DNA from: CAZXYS01 sp964645005
GTDB lineage: Bacteria; Bacteroidota; Ignavibacteria; Kapaibacteriales; UBA2268
Length of the DNA stretch: 64,000 nucleotides
NCBI GenBank assembly: GCA_964645005.1
Contig: CAZXYS010000020.1
Coordinates: 1 to 64,000 of the forward strand
Direction: 5' to 3'
Below the pieces are notes generated by a model. The model was given only the letters and a program-made list of their open reading frames with translations, ran no database searches and was not told where the DNA came from. Below, in pieces: positions 9,206-18,600 of this stretch; the first letter of the stretch is position 1, and every line of letters starts with the position of its first letter. Made by a program: the position numbers and the translations under genes.

Positions 9206-12200
9206 ATGAACAAAGTAATATTAGCAGCAGCCCCGATTTTTCTTTTAATTTTCGTATTAAAATTATCAGCCCAGGAAGTGGTGATAAGCGAGTATAAAAA
9301 TACCAGCCCCACTCCCAATGGCGAATGGATAGAGATGATCGTCATCGATGACAATATTAGTATGAACGGCTACTATCTCATTGACAATAAAGCCTCCAGC
9401 GGCGCCCCGGATGAATGGCAGGGCGGGTTGAAGTTCACCGATCACGATCTATGGAAAAATCTCAGGGAAGGTACTATTATTGTTATTAACAGCAGAAGTT
9501 CCATTCAGGCTGATGTTGATAAATCCGACGGATACATAGAAGTTGGCGCTCACGATACTGACTTATTTGAGAAGTATTGCATTAATTGTGATCTGTCAGA
9601 GTGGGATTTTAAAGCTTTGAGCATTGCTCAAACAGCAGATTTAATTCAAATTAGAGATGCCTCGGGAAGCCATGTTCATTGTCTGGGGCATATACTTAAT
9701 AATGCAGGTGATTTTGCTTCCCTGCCGGGGAAGAAAATAAGTTATAGCGGTAGTATAGATGCGGGTGAAAGTGTATTTGTCATTCCCGGCGGCGATTTAA
9801 CTCACTTTGAAAAAGGTTTCGACTCCGGCGGGAATTGGACCGCTAAATCTTCAAGCAATACTAAAGGTTTTCCAAATGACAAGAATGCTGCCGGCACTGA
9901 CAATTCCGATTATTGGAGGACATTGCGTCAACCCGAATGGGATGACCCTCAAATTACAAAAGCCGGCATATCGGAAACAAGAGTAAACCTGGTATGGAAT
10001 ACTTATGAATCTCCGATGACTTATCAGGGATATCTGGTTATGAGATTCCTTACGTCACAGCTTGCCGGAGTCCGGCATCCCGTTGACGGAGAGATATATT
10101 TCAAGGGAGATAATCTTGGCACGGCGGAAGTTATTTATGTTGGTCCGAATATTAGTTATAATGACAATTACGAATTGGAATGTGATTCATCATACACTTA
10201 TCGTGTCTATGGTTTCAGGTTCGATGCTGATAATAATAATCAGGACAATGACCCAAAAAACGGAAGAGGTAGATCATATAATGAAACAAATTATGCTTCC
10301 ATCATTGCTAAAAAGTTGGGTCCTCCGAAAGACCTCGAAATAAAAGCCGCAGATGATGATGTTGTTATTTGCGAGGATGAATCAGTTGAATTAAGAGCCG
10401 AGTTTACAGGTAATCCGGATAATTTCGAATATCGCTGGAACAGGAATGGTATTCTTGTAGCTGATTTCAATGAAGGTAAAAGCACTCTGATGGTATCTCA
10501 GGGCGGAGAATATGAAATTATAATGAGAACAGGCTTTGGCTGTGAACGAAGAGACACAATTACTATTGAAGAAGTGGACAATCCGGATGTTGATATATTC
10601 AGGCAGGATGAAACTGAAATAACAAGAGATACTACTTACAGGATCTGTGACGGAGAGTCTGTGCTGCTCAAGACCACCGGCGGAGATAACCGGCAGTGGT
10701 ACCTCGACGGCAATCCCATTCCGGGAGAAACAACTTTTGAATATACTGCATCGCAGGAAGGTTCATATCGGGTTCTGGCGGACAACCGTGGCAAATGTGT
10801 TGATTCAAGTTACATGGTGATAATTGATATCATCGATGTGGATTTCACGGTCGATGCTTCTAAAACTTTCAGCGTTTCTTCAACCGAAAGCTTCGTTGAT
10901 GAAGACATTATCATTCAAAATAATGCCGATGAGGATTTAGCCTTCAATGCAGGGGATATAACATTCAATCCCGCCGGTGATTATCAGATAATCAATCCGG
11001 CAAATCCGCCGTATGTCGTACCTGCCAATGGGCAATTGCCAATGACAATAAGATTTACACCCTCCCAACCCGGAGAAACCAAAGTTACAATGGCTCTCGA
11101 TGCGCCCTGCGATAATACGGAAGAATCGGAGCTGTTCGGCATCAAGGAGGCCGCAGCTAAGCCATTAACTTCACAGTATTTGAATTACAATCTGGGAACT
11201 AAGATTTCCTGCAGGAATATTACACTGGATACTACTATTATTTTGACAAATGAAGGCACCTCGGATGTAGATCTTATGGATGCGATTATTGCACAGCCCT
11301 TCCAAATAACTTATCCCGGAGGATTCCCGAAAACCGTTAATCAAAGTGATACCATCCATGTTGATGTCAGCTTTGATTCAAATACTGAGGGTATTTACAA
11401 TGAACAGCTTGAAGTCTACTATGACGACGGAATTAATATGGATACAGTCACTATCAGTGTCCGCTGCGAAGTTATCACGCCAAAATACGAACTCCAGCAG
11501 GACAGAGTGGAATTTGTCCTCGGCGATTGTGACGATTATATTGATACAACTATTAAAGTATTCAACCGCGGGAAAGCTTCCATATCACTGAGGGAGGAAA
11601 CTTCGCATCCGGCAATGCAAATTATAAGTTTGCCGCCAACAATTCAGCCAGCGGACAGCGGGGCTCTGACTCTTCGCTTCCAGCCTGCAGCGAATGATCT
11701 GGACAAGGATCTTTCGGTCACTTTTGCAGAGGATTCCTGCGACATTCAGAAACAATTCGAGTTCCGCGGAACTAAAAATGGCTATCTGTTCAGCCTGTCA
11801 GAAACACAGATAGGACCTGATACATTGGTTAGTTGTGACGGCGCTCCGGTAGAAAAAATTTATAACATTGATTTGGAAATAACAGGCGATTCAGACTCAA
11901 TTCCCAAAATAGAGAATTTCGACTTTACGGGTTCTATACAATCTCAGCTTGCCTTTAATAATATAAGTCCGGGAGAGATATTATCCAAGGGAACAAATCC
12001 AATTGAGATAAAATTCACAGGGGCTCCCGATAAAGAATATAGCGGCACGGTAGAACTGGCTTTGGCTCCATGTTCGCGGAAAAAAACAATTGATATAACT
12101 GTGGCTGTATACCAGCCGAAAGCAGCTATCAGCGAGACGAATATCGACTTTGGCGCTATTAATGTTTCACAAACTGCCACAGGCTCTTTTGATATTACTA

Positions 12201-13174
12201 ATGATGGAAAGCTTCCGGTAACTGTCAATCAAATATCAGAAATAAATCCGCCCTTTTATATTGATGACAACCAGACGGTCGCCCGACCATTCGATCTGGC
12301 GCCTGCTCAGTCGGAGACTATCTATCTTGAATACAATCCCATGCAGGAAGGTACGGATAATTTAACTATATCCGCTGATATTTTATCAAAATCTTGCGAC
12401 CTCTCCGGCGATGTGGCATTGACCGGTGAAGCCGGCAGCCCGGGGCAAGATCAGGTGTCAGCATGGATGATTACTAAAGCCGCGGCTCCCGGAGATTTTG
12501 TCGAATTGCCCATTCGGATAGTCCCGGTAAATGATTTCGATATGTCGGCATCAGACATTACCAGTATCGGCGGCAAAATCACTTATGATGAAAACCTTTT
12601 TTACCCTGAGAAAATAACCGGCGGCGAAGGAGTTCCTCAAACTGCCATAGCAAACAGTACCGTAAATATAGTACAGCCGGGAGAAGTTGTTTTTGAAGTA
12701 GAAATATCCGATCCGGTGCGGATAACTGAGGGAAATGCATTCAACCTTGGCGGGACCGCTTTATTGGGGGATACCCTTGCTTCTGACATAATTCTTGATT
12801 CGTTGTCAATAACAGCGGGTTCCTCGATTGAAGTAAAGGACAAGTACAACGGCAGATTGCTGGTGGACGGTAAATGCCTGTTGAATGAAAGGACTGTGGA
12901 GATGTCCGACGGTACCTATCTTTTGCTGAATAGTTCTAATCCGGTAGTCGGTGACGTTGAGCTTGTATTCAAGACAATCGTTGATGATCCCACATCATTG
13001 AAAATTTATAATACTATAGGAAGAAAAGTAGCAACTTTGTATAATAAAAATGATCATAAAGCAGGAGTTTATACGGCAGGGATAGTTTCCGGTACACTAT
13101 CCGGCGGTTTATATTTTGCTGTCTTGCGCTCGGGTAATATTGTCAGGACTCTGAAAATTGTTGTGACTAATTAA
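9206..13174 (+). CDS. Giant secreted multidomain surface protein, T9SS cargo
   Basis: 1322 residues starting with a signal peptide (MNKVILAAAPIFLLIFVLKL, cleavage near SAQ-EV). Order of domains: a lamin-tail-like domain (about 22-230, VISEYKNTSPTPNGEWIEM), a fibronectin-III-like segment (about 235-370), two Ig-like segments (about 375-540), several ASH/choice-of-anchor-type beta domains (about 550-1080, repeated IRFTPSQPGE/LRFQPAAND/LEYNPMQEG patterns), a cohesin-like domain (about 1090-1220) and a T9SS-type C-terminal domain (about 1240-1322, LKIYNTIGRKVATL, GLYFAVLRSGN). It is likely an adhesin or matrix protein exported through the type IX system. No enzymatic motif is seen. The ATG at 9206 is preceded by AAGGAAAAT. 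Confidence 0.72.
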   Translation: MNKVILAAAPIFLLIFVLKLSAQEVVISEYKNTSPTPNGEWIEMIVIDDNISMNGYYLIDNKASSGAPDEWQGGLKFTDHDLWKNLREGTIIVINSRSSIQADVDKSDGYIEVGAHDTDLFEKYCINCDLSEWDFKALSIAQTADLIQIRDASGSHVHCLGHILNNAGDFASLPGKKISYSGSIDAGESVFVIPGGDLTHFEKGFDSGGNWTAKSSSNTKGFPNDKNAAGTDNSDYWRTLRQPEWDDPQITKAGISETRVNLVWNTYESPMTYQGYLVMRFLTSQLAGVRHPVDGEIYFKGDNLGTAEVIYVGPNISYNDNYELECDSSYTYRVYGFRFDADNNNQDNDPKNGRGRSYNETNYASIIAKKLGPPKDLEIKAADDDVVICEDESVELRAEFTGNPDNFEYRWNRNGILVADFNEGKSTLMVSQGGEYEIIMRTGFGCERRDTITIEEVDNPDVDIFRQDETEITRDTTYRICDGESVLLKTTGGDNRQWYLDGNPIPGETTFEYTASQEGSYRVLADNRGKCVDSSYMVIIDIIDVDFTVDASKTFSVSSTESFVDEDIIIQNNADEDLAFNAGDITFNPAGDYQIINPANPPYVVPANGQLPMTIRFTPSQPGETKVTMALDAPCDNTEESELFGIKEAAAKPLTSQYLNYNLGTKISCRNITLDTTIILTNEGTSDVDLMDAIIAQPFQITYPGGFPKTVNQSDTIHVDVSFDSNTEGIYNEQLEVYYDDGINMDTVTISVRCEVITPKYELQQDRVEFVLGDCDDYIDTTIKVFNRGKASISLREETSHPAMQIISLPPTIQPADSGALTLRFQPAANDLDKDLSVTFAEDSCDIQKQFEFRGTKNGYLFSLSETQIGPDTLVSCDGAPVEKIYNIDLEITGDSDSIPKIENFDFTGSIQSQLAFNNISPGEILSKGTNPIEIKFTGAPDKEYSGTVELALAPCSRKKTIDITVAVYQPKAAISETNIDFGAINVSQTATGSFDITNDGKLPVTVNQISEINPPFYIDDNQTVARPFDLAPAQSETIYLEYNPMQEGTDNLTISADILSKSCDLSGDVALTGEAGSPGQDQVSAWMITKAAAPGDFVELPIRIVPVNDFDMSASDITSIGGKITYDENLFYPEKITGGEGVPQTAIANSTVNIVQPGEVVFEVEISDPVRITEGNAFNLGGTALLGDTLASDIILDSLSITAGSSIEVKDKYNGRLLVDGKCLLNERTVEMSDGTYLLLNSSNPVVGDVELVFKTIVDDPTSLKIYNTIGRKVATLYNKNDHKAGVYTAGIVSGTLSGGLYFAVLRSGNIVRTLKIVVTN

Positions 13175-13322
13175 TCAATCCGGCATTGAGAATAAATAGG
13201 GCAATATCTAGCCAAGTTTTTCTTTAATTGAAAATTGATCTGCATCCGGGACGGGAGTTTTCCCCCTGGAGTATCTTTACATTAATTAATATTCTTACAT
13301 TGAAGGAATTTTTTAGAAAACA

Positions 13323-13354
13323 TTTGCCTTTCTATTAGCTTTATATTATATTTG
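13323..13354 (+). promoter_or_regulatory. Bacteroidota-type promoter of perR-katA
   Basis: TTTG at 13323-13326 is followed 20 nt later by TATATTTG at 13347-13354, matching the Bacteroidota -33 TTTG / -7 TAnnTTTG pattern. It lies 58 bp upstream of the perR start. No clear PerR or Fur box was recognised beside it. Confidence 0.6.
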
Positions 13355-13411
13355 CTTCTAAATAGTAATAACTACTAACTACAATTCATTTCTAATTAAA
13401 CTTAATTCAAA

Positions 13412-13831
13412 ATGAATTTTGATAAACTTCGAAATAAACTCGTCGAGCAGAATCTCAAGGTGACCCCGCAGAGATTGGCGGTTCTCGAGGCTATGCATAC
13501 TCTCGAGGATCACCCGACGGCGGAAAGAGTGATTGAATTTGTTAGGAAAAAGATTCCGAATATATCTGCCGCTGCGGTTTATAATATTCTGGAAGTCTTT
13601 GCCAGTAAAGGCATCATCTCGAAAGTAAAGACTGAGAAAGATATAATGCGATACGATATTATTACGGAAACTCATCATCATTTGTATGATGAGAATTCTG
13701 AAAAAATCGATGATTACTTCAATGAAGAACTTGATAAAATCCTTAAGGATTATTTCAAGAAGAGAAATATTCCCGGCTTCGAAATTAAAGATATTAGACT
13801 TCACATTCATGGTAAATTTAAAAATAAATAG
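13412..13831 (+). CDS. perR: Fur-family peroxide-type regulator (PerR-like), no structural zinc site
   Basis: 139 residues: an N-terminal winged helix (VTPQRLAVLEAMHTLEDHPTAE, then AAAVYNILEVFASKGII) and a C-terminal dimerisation and metal domain with the His-rich THHHLYDE motif, which supplies the regulatory metal ligands in Fur proteins. Both CxxC pairs that hold structural zinc in typical Fur/PerR are missing; the position after HHH carries DENS instead. The gene is followed 27 bp later by catalase, so it most likely represses katA and is inactivated by peroxide through oxidation of the metal-site histidines. The PerR name rests on the context; a different Fur subtype cannot be excluded. 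Confidence 0.85.
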   Translation: MNFDKLRNKLVEQNLKVTPQRLAVLEAMHTLEDHPTAERVIEFVRKKIPNISAAAVYNILEVFASKGIISKVKTEKDIMRYDIITETHHHLYDENSEKIDDYFNEELDKILKDYFKKRNIPGFEIKDIRLHIHGKFKNK

Positions 13832-13858
13832 TGTTTTTCAACAAACAGGGAGAAAAAT

Positions 13859-15322
13859 ATGAAAAAGAAATTAACATCCGAATCGGGGCGCCCGTATTAC
13901 GAAAATGAAGACAGCCAGACTGTCGGACCACGCGGTCCGGTATTGCTGCAGGATACGATGCTGCACGAGAAAATGGCGCATTTCAACAGGGAAAGAATAC
14001 CCGAAAGAGTTGTCCACGCCAATGGTACCGGCGCTTTCGGGACTTTCACTGTGAAAAATGATATTAAGAAGTACAGCCGCGCTAAGATCTTCTCGAAAGT
14101 TGGTAATCAATGCAAAGTGTTTATCCGCTTTTCCACAGTCGGCGGTGAAAAAGGCAGCGCCGACACGGAACGCGATCCGCGCGGTTTCGCCATTAAATTC
14201 TACACCGAGGACGGCAATTGGGATCTCGTCGGCAATAACACGCCTGTATTTTTCATAAAGGATCCGAAAAAATTTGGCGATTTTATCCATACGCAGAAGC
14301 GCGATCCTAAGACGAATCTCAAGAGCGATACTATGATGTGGGATTACTGGAGTTTGAACCCGGAAAGCCTGCACCAGGTGATGATCCTCTTCAGCGACAG
14401 GGGCACGCCCTACACCTATCGCAACATGAACGGCTATGGCAGCCATACTTTCTCGCTTATTAATGACAAGAATGAGAGAATTTGGGTGAAATTCCACGTT
14501 AAAACCATGCAGGGGATAAAGAATTTCACCGGTCCAGAGGCGGATAAGATGCGCGGCGTCGATCCGGACTGGGCGCAGAGAGATCTGGTCGAAGCCATCG
14601 AAAAAGGCGATTATCCGAAATGGGCGCTGAAAATACAGGTGATGACCCACGAGCAGGCTAAGAATTTCAAGTGGAATCCCTTCGATCTTACGAAGATCTG
14701 GCCCCATAACGAGTTTCCTCTTATCGATGTAGGCGAGATAGAACTGAATAAGATCCCGGACAACTATTTTGCGGATGTTGAGCAGTCCGCATTTGAGCCG
14801 TCGAATCTGGTGGACGGCATCAGCTATTCGTATGATAAGATGCTGCAGGGCAGGCTTTTGTCTTATCCCGATGCCCATAGATACAGGCTCGGCGTAAATT
14901 ATAACCAGATTCCCGTCAACCGCACCGTCAGCGAGGCTAACCACTACCACAGGGACGGCTTCATGACTGTTGACGGCAACCATGGCGACCAGCCCAACTA
15001 TGCCCCCAACAGCTTCGATGACATCGAACCTGACGAAAGCTATAAGCTGCCGCAGGAAGAAATGGACGCGCAGATGGCAGCCCATTTCGACAGGAACGAG
15101 AATGACGACGATCATTACACGCAGCCGGGCATGCTCTTCCGCGGCGTCATGACTAAAGAAGAGCAGCGGAACACGATCAACAATATTGTCGGCTCGATGA
15201 GTAAGATCGCCGGACCGAAGCGCAATGAGATCATCGGCAGGCAGTTGGAGCATTTCTTCAAGGCTGATAATGACCTCGCCAGAGAAGCAGCCAAAGGTCT
15301 GGATTTTAAATTTGATAAGTGA
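13859..15322 (+). CDS. katA: Monofunctional haem catalase
   Basis: 487 residues, the length of small-subunit (clade 3) catalases. The catalytic His region (RIPERVVHANGTGAFGTF), the distal Asn region (NWDLVGNNTPVFFIKDP) and the proximal haem Tyr motif (RLLSYPDAHRYRLGVN) are all present and in order. It disproportionates hydrogen peroxide to water and oxygen in the cytoplasm; no signal peptide is seen. It is co-transcribed with the upstream PerR-like regulator. The GC-richer codon use compared with the T9SS cargo genes suggests high expression or a different history. A 460-codon antisense ORF over this gene is a shadow. Confidence 0.97.
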   Translation: MKKKLTSESGRPYYENEDSQTVGPRGPVLLQDTMLHEKMAHFNRERIPERVVHANGTGAFGTFTVKNDIKKYSRAKIFSKVGNQCKVFIRFSTVGGEKGSADTERDPRGFAIKFYTEDGNWDLVGNNTPVFFIKDPKKFGDFIHTQKRDPKTNLKSDTMMWDYWSLNPESLHQVMILFSDRGTPYTYRNMNGYGSHTFSLINDKNERIWVKFHVKTMQGIKNFTGPEADKMRGVDPDWAQRDLVEAIEKGDYPKWALKIQVMTHEQAKNFKWNPFDLTKIWPHNEFPLIDVGEIELNKIPDNYFADVEQSAFEPSNLVDGISYSYDKMLQGRLLSYPDAHRYRLGVNYNQIPVNRTVSEANHYHRDGFMTVDGNHGDQPNYAPNSFDDIEPDESYKLPQEEMDAQMAAHFDRNENDDDHYTQPGMLFRGVMTKEEQRNTINNIVGSMSKIAGPKRNEIIGRQLEHFFKADNDLAREAAKGLDFKFDK

Positions 15323-15331
15323 TTTAATTTT

Positions 15332-15360
15332 GTAGAGACGGGTCTTAGAGCTGTCTCTAC
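15332..15360 (+). terminator. Hairpin after katA, possible terminator
   Basis: The perfect stem GTAGAGAC/GTCTCTAC (15332-15339 with 15353-15360) lies 10 bp after the catalase stop. No T-run follows, so the terminator call is weak. The rest of the 407-bp gap up to tauE holds the repeats listed at 15409-15511 and 15566-15683. Confidence 0.4.
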
Positions 15361-15408
15361 ATGCTTGAAATCCGAATATCTCGTTAGAGATAATAAAGAA
15401 GGCAAAAT

Positions 15409-15511
15409 GTCATTGCGAGCGAAGCGGAGCAATCTCACTAAGGTCAGGGATTGCTTCGTCGCCCTGCTGAAGCAGGATTTCGCATAACTAAACTTCGCTT
15501 TTTGCAATGAC
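15409..15511. repeat. Dispersed repeat, family B, copy 1
   Basis: Bounded by GTCATTGCGAGCGAAG at the left and a GCAATGAC end at the right, forming a long imperfect palindrome. Related copies lie at 31885-31955 and 56641-56746. Similar CATTGCGAGCGAAGC repeats are common in intergenic DNA of many uncultured bacteria. Confidence 0.7.
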
Positions 15512-15565
15512 TCTTTCATAACTTTGATACATTAAAATGATGATTTTGATTGCATAATTTAGATT

Positions 15566-15683
15566 AACCTGGATTTTTCATTATATATGTTAATATTTTT
15601 GTAATCACTTGCAACAGCAAGCTTTAGCTTGCTGATAGTTAGATGCTTATCAGACCTGTTGCAAAGTGCTAAAGCACTTTGTT
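15566..15683 (+). repeat. Dispersed double-hairpin repeat, family A, copy 1
   Basis: The layout is ACCTGGATTTTTCATT, an AT-rich spacer, hairpin 1 (AGCAAGCTTTAGCTTGCT), a spacer, then hairpin 2 (AAAGTGCTAAAGCACTTT). The same layout is found at 28555-28676 and, inverted, at 60760-60878. It sits between the convergent genes katA and tauE. Confidence 0.75.
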
Positions 15684-15729
15684 GAAGTTGCTTCTGAGTA
15701 AAATCAACTTCAATAGTGCAAAATTTGGA

Positions 15730-16611
15730 TCAAATAAACTGCACAATATACCTGCCTGCTACAAACAATATACATATTGCTAAAATGATTTTTATGACTT
15801 TTTCGGGGAGGAAGCGCTGGAATTTTGCGCCGAGATACATGCCCAGCAAACCGCCGACGCCGAAAAGCAACCCGAGCAGCCAGTCCGGGGCGATGGGCGT
15901 GTGCGGGAAATATACCGCCAGGATCTGGAAGAAGATGACGCCGGCGATGGATGAGACGAGCGTCCCTGCCAGCGCGGCGCCGGATACCGCATAAACGGGG
16001 AGCTTGAATATCGCTACGTATATCGGCGCCATTATCGCGCCGCCGCCAATGCCGTATATCCCGCCGACTATTCCTACTATGAAACTTATCGTGAATATTG
16101 CGGGTGTCGAGACGCTGTAATTTTGCTCGTTGAATTCGAATTCTATCTTCTCCAGGTTTAGTGACAACGATTTTAATTTGCCAACCTGTTTGGCGCTGCC
16201 TGCTTTAGCGTTGCGTTTCTTGAGAATGTCGACGAACAGCCGGACGCCGATGTAAAGCAGGACCAATCCCGCAAAGAACTTGAAATCGGACGGGTCGGGC
16301 AGATAAATTATCCTCACCAGCGCGCCGATGAAAACGCCGGGCAGGGTTGCTATAATTACTATCAATACCAGCGGGAATAGCATTCTGCCTTCGCGCCAAT
16401 AGCGGTAAACGCCGCCGGGGATGCCTGCGATGTTGTAGAGGTGATTTGTGGCGCTGACGGCGGGGCTGGTGAAGCCGAGCACGCTCATCTGGAAAGGCAG
16501 CAGCAGGAACGCGCCGGAAACGCCGCCCATCGATGTGAAAAATGATATGATGAATGCCACCAGCGGCGGAATTAGCGGGTGTATTTCAATGTTTGCGGTC
16601 TCGAAGAACAT
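15730..16611 (-). CDS. TauE/SafE-family sulfite/sulfonate exporter-like membrane protein
   Basis: 293 residues from the ATG at 16611 (MFFETANIEIHP); an in-frame start 10 codons earlier lacks support. About eight transmembrane helices are arranged in two halves, with the conserved FFTSMGGVSGAFLLLP and GGIYGIGGGAIMAPI motifs that mark each half, and a hydrophilic central loop (about residues 130-165). TauE/SafE proteins export small sulfur-containing or organic anions. Given the sulfur pathway nearby, sulfite or a sulfonate is an attractive substrate, but that is inference. The gene is convergent with katA. Confidence 0.85.
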   Translation of the reverse strand: MFFETANIEIHPLIPPLVAFIISFFTSMGGVSGAFLLLPFQMSVLGFTSPAVSATNHLYNIAGIPGGVYRYWREGRMLFPLVLIVIIATLPGVFIGALVRIIYLPDPSDFKFFAGLVLLYIGVRLFVDILKKRNAKAGSAKQVGKLKSLSLNLEKIEFEFNEQNYSVSTPAIFTISFIVGIVGGIYGIGGGAIMAPIYVAIFKLPVYAVSGAALAGTLVSSIAGVIFFQILAVYFPHTPIAPDWLLGLLFGVGGLLGMYLGAKFQRFLPEKVIKIILAICILFVAGRYIVQFI

Positions 16612-16692
16612 TGGTATCCCTTGTTTTGTATTTTTTAACAAATTTACGGAATATTTGCTGTAGTTCCCAAAGGGAGGGGATGTTAGTTGATT

Positions 16693-17046
16693 TTAATATT
16701 TGCGCTGTCTTATATTGTTTTCGCTAATTACTGTCAACATATTTTCAAATTTTAACTTTTTTGATTTAAATAGCTCTATCAAATATTTGCCTGGTTCGTC
16801 AGGTAAAAAATTACTGATTCTTAAATATATTACGCCGGCTTGTGGTTTATACCCTTTTTTGAAAATTAACATACCGTAATCTCTGTCAAATGTTAGGATA
16901 GTTCGGTTTCCCCTGACAGCTAAGTCGATTACTTCACTATCCGTAATACCCGAAAAGTCTTTTCCGACATACTTGATGTCATATCCTGCATTTGTTAAAA
17001 TTTTAACGCTGGTTAAAGGAAAATTTTCGTTTGCCAGTAATTTCAT
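16693..17046 (-). CDS. DUF5615-type PIN-like toxin
   Basis: 117 residues beginning MKLLANENFPLTSVKILTNAGYD, with the acidic residues expected of a PIN-like RNase (Asn/Glu near residues 6-8, TDSEVIDLA near 35-43, TFDRDYG near 53-59). DUF5615 proteins are predicted RNase toxins paired with a DUF433 antitoxin. The upstream DUF433 gene overlaps its start codon by one base (TAATG at 17044-17048), which is classic translational coupling in a toxin-antitoxin operon. Confidence 0.82.
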   Translation of the reverse strand: MKLLANENFPLTSVKILTNAGYDIKYVGKDFSGITDSEVIDLAVRGNRTILTFDRDYGMLIFKKGYKPQAGVIYLRISNFLPDEPGKYLIELFKSKKLKFENMLTVISENNIRQRKY

Positions 17047-17285
17047 TAAATAGATTTTAATGGTTCATTGTATATCATGCCGTCTTCTATTATGTCTTTG
17101 ATGTAAGCAAATACCGCCTGTAAATTTTCCATTTTTAATCTAGGGTAGTTGTCTAGTATTTGCTGTTCTGTCCAACCGGCTGCCAGTAAATTGATTATAT
17201 GCTCAACAGATATCCGTGTGCCCTTGATTACCGGCTTCCCTGTTAATATTTTTTCGTTTGTTTCTATGTGTTGTTTCCAATTCAT
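17046..17285 (-). CDS. DUF433 antitoxin-like protein
   Basis: 79 residues from the ATG at 17285 (MNWKQHIETNEKILTGKPVIKGTRI); the upstream in-frame extension is hydrophobic, unlike the family, and is excluded. GKPVIKGTRISVEHIINLLAAGWTEQQILDNYPRL is the full DUF433 helix-turn-helix-like signature. It probably neutralises the DUF5615 toxin and autoregulates the pair. A second, divergent toxin-antitoxin pair starts about 540 bp away. Confidence 0.85.
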   Translation of the reverse strand: MNWKQHIETNEKILTGKPVIKGTRISVEHIINLLAAGWTEQQILDNYPRLKMENLQAVFAYIKDIIEDGMIYNEPLKSI

Positions 17286-17460
17286 ATTGTAATTTAATAT
17301 TATTTTGATTAAGATGAAAATCTTATTGATTGTTTGTTTCAATTTTCCGATACTATTTTCATAAAACGGTAAACTATTTTAACTATTGGGAGGAATTGGA
17401 ATGTGGAGGTTAGTTTGAACCGCTGATTTTAACTGATTATTCTGGTTTTCGTGATTTGAA

Positions 17461-17640
17461 GAGGAAAGTACAACTTTGCGGGAAATTATGCTTGCTAAAT
17501 TGGAATTTAGCAAGCAGGGCTTTTATGTAGAGCTACTCATCCAATTACGAATTGCGAATGGTGAATTATGAATGAAGAATTACGAATTAATACACCCCCC
17601 TTTAATCCCCCTTTTTTAAGGGGGAATAAAAAGGACGCTG
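17461..17640. repeat. Intergenic hairpin repeats (family D copy 1 and partial family C)
   Basis: GCTTGCTAAAT/ATTTAGCAAGC (about 17490-17516) forms a stem closed by TGG, preceded by CTTTGCGGGAAA. The same block with a different stem occurs at 21930-21972. Then TTAATCCCCC/GGGGGAATAA (about 17600-17627) is a partial copy of the block at 18601. The rest of the 540-bp gap (17286-17825) is AT-rich; TAAATTTG at 17768-17775 could be a -7 box for the next genes. Confidence 0.5.
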
Positions 17641-17825
17641 GAGGGAGAATGGGATTTAGATAAGTTATTCTTGAGGAAATTAAGTAGTTCTGTTCATTTT
17701 TTAATAGCGCTAATTTCCCTTTGTATTAGCATATTACATTAAAAATATGTAATTTGCGTTTAAATATTAAATTTGCTTAATATTAAGCGCAATTATTTAA
17801 TGTTTACTTATCAGGTATAATTAAA

Positions 17826-18092
17826 ATGGGAACTATTACAATATCAGTGGATATTCCTTCGGATCTGATGGTCGTTCTTAATGAATCCGAGGAGGAGTTG
17901 AAATCTCATTTCCAAACAGCTATCGCTATGATGCTATTCCAGGAAGGGAAGTTGACTTTGGGAAAAGCGATTCAGTTTTCAGGATTGTCACGTTTTGAAT
18001 TTGAGAAAGAATTGGCTAAGTACAAACTACCTCTGCTAGATGCGGATCCTAATGAAGTTATGTCAGATGTGGAAAAAATGAAAGATTTGTGA
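17826..18092 (+). CDS. UPF0175-family antitoxin-like protein
   Basis: 88 residues. The pattern ISVDIPSDL, LKSHFQTAIAMMLFQEGKLTLGKAIQFSGLSRFEFEKELAKYKLPL is the UPF0175 signature, a predicted small helix-turn-helix antitoxin usually encoded before a DUF3368 PIN-like protein, as here. Only 3 bp separate its stop from the next start. It probably binds the toxin and represses its own promoter. Confidence 0.85.
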   Translation: MGTITISVDIPSDLMVVLNESEEELKSHFQTAIAMMLFQEGKLTLGKAIQFSGLSRFEFEKELAKYKLPLLDADPNEVMSDVEKMKDL

Positions 18093-18095
18093 GAA

Positions 18096-18578
18096 GTGAA
18101 AGTTGTCGTAGCCGATACAGGTGCTCTGATATCATTGGGGCTTGTTGGTAATATTGATTTGATTGGAAAAGTATTCGGTGATTTCTATATTGCTAATGCT
18201 GTTTGGGAAGAACTGAAAAATTATGATAATCCTGATTTTGATAAAAATATTCTTCAAGGACTCAAGGATAAGGTTGTTCGCATTAAATCAAGAAATCATC
18301 TCTCAGTAATTATGGATTACGGAGAATCTGAATCAGTGATCCTTTATGATGAGCTAAATGCTGACTATTTGCTAATAGAAGATAGTAAGGCTAGAAAGAT
18401 TGCTGAATCTTTGAACATAAATTGTATTGGAACAATCGGTTTGTTGGTGAAAGCAAAACAAAAAGGTCTTATAAAAGAGCTCAAACCTATTTTCAATGAA
18501 TGGCTTAGACAAGAAAGATTTTTTTCTAAGAAATTATTAAATGTGATTTTGGTAAAAACGGGTGAAACTGAATTTTAA
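18096..18578 (+). CDS. DUF3368 PIN-domain toxin-like RNase
   Basis: 160 residues with a GTG start at 18096; GAGAAG just upstream is a possible ribosome binding site. PIN-type acidic residues are seen in VVADTGALISL (Asp7), the Glu of AVWEEL (about 47), the ESESVILYDEL segment (about 84-94) and LLIEDSKARKIAE (about 99-111). DUF3368 proteins are predicted ribonucleases that pair with UPF0175 antitoxins. The C-terminal segment (WLRQERFFSKKLLNVIL) is also typical. Whether the pair acts as addiction or defence module cannot be decided here. Confidence 0.83.
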   Translation: MKVVVADTGALISLGLVGNIDLIGKVFGDFYIANAVWEELKNYDNPDFDKNILQGLKDKVVRIKSRNHLSVIMDYGESESVILYDELNADYLLIEDSKARKIAESLNINCIGTIGLLVKAKQKGLIKELKPIFNEWLRQERFFSKKLLNVILVKTGETEF

Positions 18579-18600
18579 TTACTAATGAGGAATGATGAAT

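Noticed and set aside
13871..15253. 460-codon open frame on the minus strand
   Set aside because: It lies wholly antisense to katA, whose catalytic and haem motifs are all intact; GC-rich third positions leave the opposite strand open by chance.
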